Source of the DNA: Cherax quadricarinatus
Lineage: Eukaryota; Arthropoda; Malacostraca; Decapoda; Parastacidae
Length of the DNA: 64,000 nucleotides
Assembly (NCBI RefSeq): GCF_038502225.1
Contig: NC_091301.1
Location: 15,405,688-15,469,687, forward strand
Direction: 5' to 3'
A program made the translations under genes and the position numbers. The first letter of the stretch is position 1, and the number at the start of each line of letters is the position of its first letter. The notes under the pieces were generated by a model. That model made no database searches, was not told the DNA's origin, and saw only the letters and a program-made list of their open reading frames with translations. Positions 21,279 to 31,900 of the stretch are shown piece after piece.

Positions 21279-21337
21279 GTGTACTCACCTGTATGTGGTT
21301 GCAGGGGTCGAGTCACAGCTCCTTGTTCTCCCTGTTG
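21279..21337 (-). mobile_element. LINE family C, 3' terminal scrap
   Basis: 'gtactcacctgtatgtggtt' and 'gcaggggtcgagtcacagctcc' match the antisense 3' end of the copy at 55304. Confidence 0.65.
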
Positions 21338-21589
21338 AGGGCACTAGTAAGCGCCCTGGGTACAGCCATAAAGAAGTAGATCGTTCTAATACAATACTAA
21401 GCATTATACCTCGAGGCAAGTCACTAGACGAGTATATTGTCTTAAAGTCGTACTAGACAAGTGTCTCAACGTCATGGATCAGTTGAAGGACACATTAAAC
21501 AACCTCAACATATGATACTTAATCCACCTTAAGCATCATATTAATTACCAAATTTCTCAATAGAGCTTTACAGAGATGGTCACGTAAAA

Positions 21590-21850
21590 CCTGGAAAGCA
21601 CATTCGACACAGTGTGTCATGGCATATTACGTAAACAAGCTACAAGGACGATGCCTTGATAGCTTAGGCTTTGTAGAGAGGCTCAGGTCTTACGTAAACA
21701 AGAAACTGTTTGTTAAATAACGAGTCAGATGTCTCGCAGATATGTGGAGTTCCATAAGGAAGTATCTTGGGTCCCCTCTACTTATGCCATGTAAATGATG
21801 TCCCTGTTGGGGCTTAATGCAAGTTCTTACTATGTGCAGACTACGGGGAA
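21590..21850 (+). pseudogene. decayed LINE RT fragment
   Basis: Broken frames retain 'STFDTVCHGILRK' (RT 'kAFDtVdH-iL' block) at about 21600-21640 and 'SILGPLYLCHVNDVP', from overlapping frames, at 21765-21800. Stops and frameshifts separate them. Confidence 0.55.
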
Positions 21851-21942
21851 TCGAAGTGTCTTCATCGTAACAGGACTCGTGTACTTACGGCACTGTGCGA
21901 AATTTCTCAAGGTATCGCTCTATGAAAACGAGATATGTTGTA

Positions 21943-22037
21943 GAACGAGCTATTATTGGCGCAACATTTCGCTCTGTGTAGAGCTTCATCAAGTAATGAC
22001 TTGATAAAGGTCAAACGAAATGTTGCTTCCAAAAAAG
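21943..22037. mobile_element. short foldback with hammerhead-like box
   Basis: 'gcgcaacatttcgctctgtg' and, inverted, 'cttgataaaggtcaaacgaa' plus 'atgttgc'. On the minus strand CTTGATGAAGCTC...GAGCGAAA resembles the family core. Confidence 0.45.
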
Positions 22038-22606
22038 GTTTTCCTGCGGCTTGTTTCTCTGTATTCAGACATGTGGGTGGTACCTCCCTCATCATTCTCA
22101 CATACACACTACAAGATTTAACCTAATTTGAAGTCGCGCCTTAGGCAACTCTCTTATCAGAGGTCAATATTAATTGTACTGACCTAAGAATAATAGTTTT
22201 AGTGGGTTATGCTAGGTTATAACCTCTCGTCATTGTGCACCTGTGTGCTGAGGACAGGTGTTGTAGGGATATATACACATCATCATCTTGTAAAAAAATA
22301 TTTGTATATTCAATCTGGAGAAATGATTACCTCTGTGGTATGATAATTATCATTTTTATATTTATAATTATGACAAATATTTGATGAACAAAAAATTCTG
22401 TACGAAAAAGAATCTTGAATAAATGTTAGGAAATGAAATGAAAATGAAAAAGAGAAATGGTAAAGAGGAAAAGAAATGGAATGAGGAAAAGAGAGTGAAG
22501 GGAAAAAAAGAGATTGAAAAGATGTGAAATGTGGGTAAGGAGACAAAGTTGGATAAGAATGATGGCTACATAACCCGAGGCTCAGAGAAATACAGGAGGA
22601 TGTTGA
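22038..22606. other. unassigned A/T- and purine-rich sequence
   Basis: Purine-rich GAAA-type text at 22420-22540. No gene or repeat unit identified. Confidence 0.3.
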
Positions 22607-22795
22607 AGATGGTATAAAATACCGACAAGTTGATGATTATGATAAATGTGCGACAGATGGGCTACTGGGGTATCTTTACTGATGACACGTTTTGCCTAAG
22701 CAGCAAGTTTCTTCAGAAATCTGTTGTATAGGCGAAACGTTTCATCAATGAAGATACTCAACTGCTGCACACGTCTCTTAATCATCAAGTATAGA
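22607..22795. mobile_element. Penelope-type foldback, short loop
   Basis: The left arm 'accgacaagttgatgattat' with 'cgttttgcctaagcag' and the right arm 'ataggcgaaacgtttcatca' with 'ctgctgcacacgtctctta' are diverged inverted copies. Confidence 0.65.
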
Positions 22796-22835
22796 AGGAG
22801 GAAGTGGAAGAAAAGGTGGTGGGAAAAATTTTGAG

Positions 22836-22900
22836 TAGTTGGAGGATGAGGGAGAGAGGGAGGGAGGGACGGAGGGAGGAAGAGAGGGAGATATGAATGA
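22836..22900. repeat. GGGA/GAGA-rich purine tract
   Basis: Low-complexity purine run, 'gagagggagggagggacgga' and similar. Confidence 0.8.
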
Positions 22901-23638
22901 AGTGAGTGAACAGGTCTCAGTCGAGGGGCGACCACCCAGCTGACTAGATGGAGCTCTGGGCCACAGCAGTGTGTGTAAGACCGGACGACCCTCACGTTAT
23001 AGTAGGGGGGGGGGAGATATTACCTCTAGACCTCCTTCCCTTATCATGCCCCCTTCCCCACGCCCCCTCCTGCAGGGGAGGGGGTGAATCAGTGTAGTGG
23101 TGAGACGGTTCTGAAAGGCTCACATAGGATATGTAAGGGAGCGTCGCTCTTCGGCAAGGTAGGAGATGTTGCGATATTATTGTCTGCCGTAGAAAACGTC
23201 GGGGCCGTGGAAACGTTGAACTCATCCAAAAACGCGGAAATCGTTGTCACAGAAACATTAAACCTGGTACTAAAACGTTAAATTTAGATCTAGCGACGAA
23301 AATTGTCGGACACTTAGAAAACGTTGAAATTTCATTAAACGTTGAACTTAAACAAAAAGTCGGAACGTGCAAAAAACTTTTAGACCATACAAAACGTCAG
23401 ACCATATGAAACGTCTAGCATATACTAGGCGTTTAACTCCAGCAAATATCTGGACCCCCATTATAAAACGCTCACTCATACACCTATTGGTGAAAAACTT
23501 TTTTCTGCAGAATTTCCTGAATATCCTGTAAGATCATTTGTATTTTTTAATACCTTTAATCTGATAGTTAATTTTTAATGACACATTTACTATTTTTTAT
23601 ATCTGAACGAATAAAGCTATTTGATTAACTAGTCTTCA
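22901..23638. other. unassigned; cluster of AACGT(T/C) words at 23160-23420
   Basis: The block holds roughly a dozen loosely spaced AAACGTT or AAACGTC words with variable A-rich spacers. This suggests a very old tandem repeat. No coding signal. Confidence 0.35.
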
Positions 23639-23715
23639 AGACTACAATACGAGGGTCATTAAGACTACAACACGAGGGTCATTAAGACTACAACACGAGG
23701 GTCATTAAGACTACC
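23639..23715. repeat. 23-bp tandem repeat, three copies
   Basis: The unit includes AAGACTACAACACGAGGGTC followed by ATT. Confidence 0.85.
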
Positions 23716-23798
23716 TGTCACCTCTGTACCACCAATAAACAACACTTTAATACCTAAAAGTAAGGATTAAAGTAAACTCCCAGTGTATATACACTAAT

Positions 23799-23802
<4 letters not shown>

Positions 23803-23870
<68 letters not shown>
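23803..23870. repeat. (AT)n microsatellite
   Basis: About 68 bases of alternating AT directly before the MITE at 23871. Confidence 0.95.
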
Positions 23871-23873
<3 letters not shown>

Positions 23874-24255
23874 GGGCCGAATATGTAAAACTGGTCAATT
23901 AGCAAGAACTCATTTAAAATTAAGTCCTTTCTAAAATTTTCTCTTTTACGTTTAAAGATATATTTTTTTCATTAATGTTAATGTAAAAATTTATAGTTTT
24001 GCTACAAAAGAATCTTAGAAAACTTACTTAACCTTATTATAATAAGAACAATTTATTTTAGCCTAATCCAACTAAATATATTTTAGATTTGTTTACAATA
24101 ATTTTATACTAAACAAACACAGTGAAATATATTTTTTTCGTTAGGTTCAGAATGATTTTGGCGAAATTATTGCATACACAAATTTTCGCTTGTATTATAT
24201 GGCAAGATGAGCGTTGCTATTTAAGCCAAGATCCAAAGTTCTACCTATTCGGCAC

Positions 24256-24258
<3 letters not shown>
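23871..24258 (+). mobile_element. 388-bp MITE with GTCGTGCCGAATA inverted ends, inside (TA)n
   Basis: The left end GTCGGGCCGAATATGTAAAA and right end CCTATTCGGCACGAC are inverted repeats with (AT)n on both sides. The interior is A/T-rich and noncoding. Copies are at 45894-46282 and 46307-46694. TA-flanked inverted ends suggest a Tc1/mariner-type relative, by inference only. Confidence 0.8.

Positions 24259-24326
<68 letters not shown>
24259..24326. repeat. (AT)n microsatellite
   Basis: Right-hand AT run next to the MITE. Confidence 0.95.
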
Positions 24327-24330
<4 letters not shown>

Positions 24331-24362
24331 ATATATACACCTCTAAGTGTATATATACAAAT
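24327..24362. repeat. small inverted repeat
   Basis: TTTGTATATATACAC and GTGTATATATACAAA flank a six-base loop. A second, looser copy (TATACACC..GGTGTATA) follows to 24385. Confidence 0.75.
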
Positions 24363-24654
24363 ATACACCTTTCGGTGTATATACACTGAGAATCATACAC
24401 CATTCAGTGCATGTATCTTCGTTAGATCTAATAATGTTTATGTATATCTGCACCAATAAATGTATACACGTGCGCGCACATGCAAATTCTCTCTCTCTCT
24501 CACGTTCTTTCATTCCCTTATCATGATATTAATGCTGGTGAAGAACTCTTCATCCAAGGATCATCACTGGCATGTCATCCCTTGTTTTGAAGGTTCTCAT
24601 TATCCATCCAATCATTTTCCTCTCAGATGTGATAATGACGCTGTTGTGCTCCTG

Positions 24655-24915
24655 CGGTGAGATCCTCTCGTATTATCACGCCCAAGTCCTTCACACTGGT
24701 TTATCGCTCTATTGCGTGGTTAGAATTTGAATTTGTTGTATACTCAGTTCTAGCTTTTATTTCCTTAAGTTTTTCATAACGGAGTAACTGAAATCTGTCC
24801 TCAGTGAACATCGCATTATTTTCCATGGCCCCCTTAAAAAATTTATTATATCCGCTTGAAGATTTACCGTGTCTTAGTGAATGATCGTCATGCAGATTCT
24901 AGTATCGTCTGTATC
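24655..24915 (-). pseudogene. decayed LINE A-type RT fragment
   Basis: Minus-strand text reads DDTRICMT near 24900, then AMFTEDRFQLLRYEK near 24790, matching FADDTRICMT and NMKFNDEKFQLLRYG of the LINE at 18708. In-frame stops occur. Confidence 0.55.
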
Positions 24916-24919
24916 TAAA

Positions 24920-25391
24920 TAGTGTTACTAGGCATCTAACCTGTGTTGTTAGGCACCTAACTAGTGTTACTAGAGATATAACCAATGTTACCAGCATCTA
25001 ACTAGTTACTAGGCACTAACCGTTGTTACTAGGCATCTAACCCGTGTTACTAGGCACCTAACCAGTGTTACTAGGCACCTAACCAGTGTTACTAAGCACC
25101 TAATCAGTTACTAAGCATCTAACCATTGTTACTAGGCATCTATTGTTACTAGGCACTTTACCAGCGTTACTAGGTACCTAACTAGTTACTAGGCATCTAA
25201 CCATTGTTACTAGGCATCTAACCATTGTTACTGGACATGTAACCAGTGTTACTAGGCATCTAACCAGTGTTACTAGGCATCTAACCACTATTACTAGGGT
25301 CCTAACCATTGTTACTAGGCACCTAACCAGTGTTACTAGGCACCTAACGAAGTGTTACTAGGCATCTAATCAGTGTACTAGTGTTACTAGG
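24920..25391. repeat. 21-bp tandem array, left part (degenerate)
   Basis: The unit contains CAGTGTTACTAGGCACCTAA (period 21). Copies here are irregular, with CATT- and AGTTACT-type variants. The array resumes at 26578. Confidence 0.92.
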
Positions 25392-26577
25392 CAGCTCAGA
25401 TGAAAAGTCACACTCACATGAGCTGCTGAATTTCTGCAACACACCCTAAGTCAGCAGATAGTGGAGCCAACAAGACACACTAGACCTTAATTTCACAAAT
25501 AATGAGGACCTGGTAAGAAACATAACAATATCAAAAAAACTAATTCTGATCACAATCTAATCGAAGTAAAAAAAAAAAATCTAAATCTAATCGAAGTCGA
25601 GACTTACATGCACAGGTGTCCTGATCAGCAAAATGCATACAGCTATGAGGGTGCCTTTACCAAATTCAACTTAACAACAGCATCAACTGGGACCAGTTTA
25701 ACTATGTCCTAAATGAAACATGTTGGGAAGATACCTTAAATTACATGGATCCTAACCAGTGCCTTGAAAAGATCAACTTGCTGGTAGCTGAAGTATGTTC
25801 AAGGCATATTCCCCTAAGAAAAAAGAAAAGAAGTAAACTGGAGAGAGAGAGAGAGACGCTCCCTCTACAGGAGAAGGCGAAGAATCACTAACTCCTCAAG
25901 AATGACAGATTATCTGAAGCACGGAAAGAAGCGCTAGCCAGGGAAGTGGAACATACTGAGCTTAAGTTAAAGGACTCGTACAGCATCCAGGAGAGACAAG
26001 AGAAGCTAAAAGTGATTGGTGAAATTGAAAGAAATTCGAAATATTTCTTTTCATATGCCAAAAACAAGGCAAAAGCCACTTCTAGTATAGGGCCGCTGCT
26101 CAGACAAGACGGATCCTACACAGAAGACAACAGAGAAATGAGTGAGATACTGAAGTCTCAATATGACTCTGTGTTCAGCGAGCCACTAATCAGTGTAAAG
26201 ATAGACAATCCAAACAGTTTTTTCGTGAGCGAACCTCAAAATCTTGCCAATGTATGCCAAATTTCTGACATAACCCTAACTCCCCCAGTGAAAAGTAGGG
26301 GCGCCATTGGGACGCTGTTTTATGTCCCAATGGCTCCCCTACAATAAGTATCCGGGGTCCCAAGACTGTTCAACAGCTTCCCACCAGCCATAAAGGGAAT
26401 TACCAATAGGCCCCTGGCTGACTTCAAGAGGGAGCTGGGCAAATACTTAAAGTCAGTGCCGGATCAGCCGGGCTGTGGTTCGTACGTTGGGCTACGTGCG
26501 GCCAGCAGTAACAGCCTGGTTGATCAGGCCCTGATCTACAGGGGACGTTGATCCCCGGAATGCCCTCCAGGTAGGGA
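25392..26577 (+). mobile_element. internally deleted LINE (family A-like) inside the 21-bp array
   Basis: The 5' part decodes to the end of an endonuclease domain (NNEDLVRNITISKK, then SDHNLIEV, across frames). A linker follows (open 25946-26347), and at about 26283 the sequence jumps to the RT C-terminal end (VKSRGAIGTL, GPRLFNS) and the family 3' terminus. The whole RT domain is missing. Array sequence flanks it on both sides. Confidence 0.78.
25946..26347 (+). pseudogene. LINE A-like linker fused to RT tail
   Basis: 134 codons are open. Residues 1-112 include KYFFSYAKNKAKATSSIGPL and REMSEILKSQYDSVFSEP, the usual linker before a LINE RT domain. The tail from 'PPVKSRGAIGTL' is out of place: in the copy at 18708 the related PPMKSRGVTSTL lies some 250 residues beyond the catalytic motif. 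The join falls in 'cccccagtgaaaag', similar to 'ccccaatgaaaag' at 19458. It cannot encode an RT. Confidence 0.7.
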
Positions 26578-27402
26578 TCTAATCAGTGTTACTAGGCACC
26601 CCGAACCAGTTTTACTAAGCACCTAACCAGTGTTACTAGGCACCTAACCAGTGTTACTAGGCATCTAACCAGTGTTACTAGGCACCTAACCAATGTTACT
26701 AGGCACCTAACCAGTGTTACTAGGTATCTAACCAGTGTTACTAAGCACCTAACCAGTGTTACTAGGCACCTAACCAGTGTTACTAGGTATCTAACCAGTG
26801 TTACTAAGCACCTAACCAGTGTTACTAGGCACCTAACCAATGTTACTAGGCATCTAACCAGTGTTACTAGGTATCTAACCAGTGTTACTAAGCCCCTAAC
26901 CAGTGTTACTAGGCACCTAACCAGTGTTACTAGGTATCTAACCAGTGTTACTAGCCACCTAACCAGTGTTACTAGGCATCTAACCAGTGTTACTAGGCAC
27001 CTAACCAGTGTTACTAGGCACCTAACCAGTGTTACTAGGCACCTAACCAGTGTTACTAGGCACCTAACCAGTGTTACTAGCCACCTAACCAGTGTTACTA
27101 GGCACCTAACCAGTGTTACTAGGCACCTAACCAGTGTTACTAGGCACCTAACCAGTGTTACTAGCCACCTAACCAGTGTTACTAGGCATCTAACCAGTGT
27201 TACTAGGCACCTAACCAGTGTTACTAGGCACCTAACCAGTGTTACTAGGCACCTAACCAGTGTTACTAGCCACCTAACCAGTGTTACTAGGCATCTAACC
27301 AGTGTTACTAGGCACCTAACCAGTGTTACTAGGCACCTAACCAGTGTTACTAGGCACCTAACCAGTGTTACTAGGCACCTAACCAGTGTTACTAGGCATC
27401 TA
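26578..27402. repeat. 21-bp tandem array, right part (about 39 copies)
   Basis: Regular units of CAGTGTTACTAGGCACCTAA plus C, with GCATC, GTATC, AGCAC and CCACC variants. The minus strand is open for 286 codons (heptads C-L-V-T-L-V-R) because the unit lacks stops. Confidence 0.96.
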
Positions 27403-28419
27403 CACATACACATAGTTTTTATTAATAATTTTCTGTAGTTATAAATTTTCATGATGGTTTGGGTTTCACATAAATGTTGTGTTTACATTTATCTAATACA
27501 GTATTTATATTTAATATACGATATCGCCTGAAAGTAGAATTAAAATTTCTTTGCTTGGAGTATCTCGTTAAAAAAAATAGCAAATTCACCAACGTCAACC
27601 CAAAAGATGGACATAATATACTCCAAGGTTGTCATAGATAACTCTGTCGCTGATACTCTTGTCATAGATAACATGATCCTTACCCTAACATGTGATAGGA
27701 TCTTCAACAGAACAGGAGGTCCTCGACGACCACTAACTCAAGTAGAATTATTGGTTTTCCTCTGAGTGCTCATCCAGGAGAAGTTTTTTTTTTTTTTTTT
27801 ATGTGGCCCTGCCAGAAAAAAGTTTTCTTCCCATAGGCACAAAATACAAATACTTCTGTTGTACAACCCACTTATTGTTGGAGAATTTACATAATAACCC
27901 ACATTTTCCAAGTAAATATTTACCATCCTTTATAATAAATGTCTTTAAACACTGCGAGATAATGATTCTCTCTTTTTAGAAAATGATGATCTCTGTTCTT
28001 CTTTAAGTTAATAGAAAGTTATGACTTTTTTTGCACTAAAGTTAAAATAGTATAGAGTCTTCAACCCCGAACATGACGCACCAGAACTCGTGATATATGA
28101 GTATCTCAGGACAGCACCAACAGTTAATTCAAATTGATTTCAAATAATTGAATATAATATACAATATTCAGAAAACCCGTAAGATGCACAGCACTTAAGA
28201 CAATCTTAGACTAGTATTACGATATTTTTTATGGACTGTGTGTGAGAGAAAATTAACTGTGATGTGGGTTAAACACTGCTAGGAGACAATATCAAAGTTA
28301 AACTAAGAGTCTGGCTAACACTGTTGTCTATCTAGACGAGTTTACGTTAGTATAAGTCTGTAGATAGACGGTTATCTTCTTTTTCCCTTCCTTTCTACCT
28401 GCTCAATATTCACAGTCTC
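27403..28419. other. A/T-rich unassigned sequence
   Basis: Includes a poly(T) run near 27785-27802. No gene or repeat recognised. Confidence 0.3.
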
Positions 28420-28868
28420 TCTCTCTCCACTTCTCCCTAATCCTCTCTTCCACTCCCTCTGCTTCTCCCTGACCCTCTCTTCCACTCCCTCAGCTTCTCC
28501 CTGACCCACTCTTCCACTCCATCTGCTTCTCCCTGACCCTCTCTTCCACTCCCCCTGCTTTTCCACGACCCTCTCTTCCATTCCCTCTGCTTCTCCCTGA
28601 CCCTCTCTTCCACTCCCCCTGCTTTTCCCTGACCCTCTCTTCCACTCCCCCTGCTTCTCTCTGACCCTCTCTTCCACTCCCCCTGCTTCTCCCTGACCCT
28701 CTCTTCCACTCCCCCTGCTTCTCCCTGACCCTCTCTTCCACTCCCCCTGCTTCTCCCTGACCCTCTCTTCCACTCCCCCTGCTTCTCCCTGAACCTCTCT
28801 TCCATTCCCTCCGCTTCTCCCTGACCCTCTCTTCCACTCCCTTTGCTTCTCCCTGACCCTCCCTTCCT
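28420..28868. repeat. 32-bp tandem array, about 14 copies
   Basis: The unit contains CTCTCTTCCACTCCCCCTGC then TTCTCCCTGACC. It is pyrimidine-rich on the plus strand. All three minus frames stay open because 32 is not divisible by three. Confidence 0.95.
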
Positions 28869-28997
28869 CTCATTGTTTATCTAGCTTGTCCGCTCCACTT
28901 CTCTCCTTCCGTGTTTGCTGACGTTACTCTTCAATATGTTCTGACCTTGGTCGATCATTATTACCCTGTTTAACTAACCTTACACTGTCTTTACTTC

Positions 28998-31900
28998 TCT
29001 CACTCACTTTTATCTCCCTCCCTCACCTTAACTTCCCTCACTCACCTATACCTCTTTCTTTCCCTCACCTGTCCTTTCCTCCCTCACCTTTACTTTCCTC
29101 CCTCACCTGTACTTTCCTCCCTCACCTTTACTTTCCTCCCTCACCTTAACTTCCCTCCCTCACCTTTACTTTCCTCCCTCACCTTTATTTTCCTCCCTCA
29201 CCTTTACTTTCCTCCCTCACCTTAACTTCCCTCACTCACCTTTACTTCCCTCCCTCACCTTTACTTTCCTCCCTCACCTTTACTTTCCTCCCTCACCTTT
29301 ACTTTCCTCCCTCACCTTTATTTTCCTCCCTCACCTTTACTTTCCTCCCTCACCTTTACTTTCCTCCCTCACCTTTACTTTCCTCCCTCACCTTTACTTT
29401 CCTCCCTCACCTTTACTTTCCTCCCTCACCTTTACTTTCCTCCCTCACCTTTATTTTCCTCCCTCACCTTAACTTCCCTCCCTCACCTTTACTTTAGTCC
29501 CTCACCTTTACTTTCCTCCCTCACCTTAACTTCCCTCCCTCACCTTTACTTTCCTCCCTCACCTTTATTTTCCTCCCTCACCTTTACTTTCCTCCCTCAC
29601 CTTTACTTTCCTCCCTCACCTTTACTTTCCTCCCTCACCTTAACTTCCCTCCCTCACCTTTACTTTCCTCCCTCACCTTTATTTTCCTCCCTCACCTTTA
29701 CTTTCCTCCCTCACCTTTACTTTCCTCCCTCACCTTTACTTTCCTCCCTCACCTTTACTTCCCTCCCTCACCTTTACTTTCCTCCCTCACCTTTACTTTC
29801 CTCCCTCACCTTTACTTTCCTCCCTCACCTTTACTTTCCTCCCTCACCTTTACTTTCCTCCCTCACCTTTACTTTCCTCCCTCACCTTTACTTTCCTCCC
29901 TCACCTTTACTTCCCTCCCTCACCTTTACTTCCCTCCCTCACCTTTACTTTCCTCCCTCACCTTTACTTCCCTCCCTCACCTTAACTTTCCTCCCCCACC
30001 TTTACTTCCCACCCTCACCTTTACTTTCCTCCCTCACCTTTACTTTCCTCCCTCACCTTTACTTTCCTCCCTCACCTTAACTTCCCTCCCTCACCTTTAC
30101 TTTCCTCCCTCACCTTTACTTTCCTCCCTCACCTTTACTTTCCTCCCTCACCTTTACTTTCCTCCCTCACCTTTACTTTCCTCCCTCACCTTAACTTCCC
30201 TCCCTCACCTTTACTTTTCTCCCTCACCTTTACTTTCCTCCCTCACCTTTACTTCCCTCCCTCACCTTTACTTTCCTCCCTCACCTTTACTTTCCTCCCT
30301 CACCTTTACTTTCCTCCCTCACCTTTACTTTCCTCCCTCACCTTTACTTTCCTCCCTCACCTTTACTTTCCTCCCTCACCTTTACTTTCCTCCCTCACCT
30401 TTACTTTCCTCCCTCACCTTTTCTTTCCTCCCTCACCTTTACTTCCCTCCCTCACCTTTACTTTCCTCCCTCATCTTTACTTTCCTCCCTCACCTTTACT
30501 TTCCTCCCTCACCTTTACTTTCCTCCCTCACCTTAACTCCCCTCCCTCACCTTTACTTTCCTCCCTCACCTTTACTTTCCTCCCTCACCTTTACTTTCCT
30601 CCCTCACCTTTACTTTCCTAACTCACCTTTACTTTCCTCCCTCACCTTAACTTCCCTCCCTCACCTTTACTTTCCTCCCTCACCTTTACTTCCCTCCCTC
30701 ACCTTTACTTTCCTCCCTCACCTTTACTTTCCTCCCTCACCTTTACTTTCCTCCCTCACCTTTACTTTCCTCCCTCAACTTTACTTTCCTCCCTCACCTT
30801 TACTTTCGTCCCTCACCTTTACTTTCCTCCCTCACCTTTACTTTCCTCCCTCACCTTTACTTTCCTCCCTCACCTTAACTTCCCTCCCTCACCTTTACTT
30901 TCCTCTCTCACCTTTACTTTCCTCCCTCACCTTTACTTCCCTCCCTCACCTTTACTTTCCTCCCTCACCTTTACTTTCCTCCCTCACCTTTACTTTCCTC
31001 CCTTACCTTTACTTTCCTCCCTCACCTTTACTTTCCTCCCTCACCTTTACTTTCCTCCCTCACCTATACTTTCCTCCCTCACCTTTACTTTCCTCCCTCA
31101 CCTTTTCTTTCCTCCTTCACCTTTACTTCCCTCCCTCACCTTTTCTTTCCTCCCTCACCTTTACTTTCTTCCCTCACCTTTACTTTCCTCCCTCACCTTT
31201 ACTTCCCTCACTCACCTTTACTTCCCTCCCTAACCTTTACTTTCCTCCCTCACCTTTACTTCCCTCCCTCACCTTAATTTTCCTCCCCAACCTTTACTTC
31301 CCTCCCTCACCTTTACTTTCCTCCCTCACCGTTACTTTCCTCCCTCACCTTTACTTTCCTCCCTCACCTTAACTTTCCTCCCCCACCTTTACTTCCCTCC
31401 CTCACCTTTACTCTCCTCCCTCACCTTTACTTTCCTCCCTCACCTTTACTTTCCTCCCTCACCTTAACTTCCCTCCCTCACCTTTACTTTCCTCCCTCAC
31501 CTTTACTTTCGTCCCTCACCTTTACTTTCCTACCTCACCTTTACTTTCCTCCCTCACCTTTACTTTCCTCCCTCACCTTAACTTCCCTCCCTCACCTTTA
31601 CTTTCCTCCCTCACCTTTACTTCCCTCCCTCACCTTTACTTTCCTCCCTCACCTTTACTTTCCTCCCTCACCTTAACTTCCCTCCCTCACCTTTACTTTC
31701 CTCCCTCACCTTTACTTTCCTCCCTCACCTTTACTTCCCTCCCTCACCTTTACTTTCCTCCCTAACCTTTACTTTCCTCCCTCACCTTTACTTTCCTCCC
31801 TCACCTTTACTTCCCTCCCTCACCTTTACTTTCCTCCCTCACCTTTACTTTCCTCCCTCACCTTTACTTTCCTCCCTCACCTTTACTTCCCTCCCTCACC

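Noticed and set aside
24327..24390. Transcription terminator
   Set aside because: The hairpin is made of TATATA/CAC words next to (AT)n; it is simple-repeat decay, and intrinsic terminators do not apply in this genome.
26592..27452. 286-codon minus frame of C-L-V-T-L-V-R heptads
   Set aside because: By-product of the 21-bp array.
28372..28873. Gly/Glu/Arg-rich minus frames
   Set aside because: Readings of the 32-bp array in three frames.
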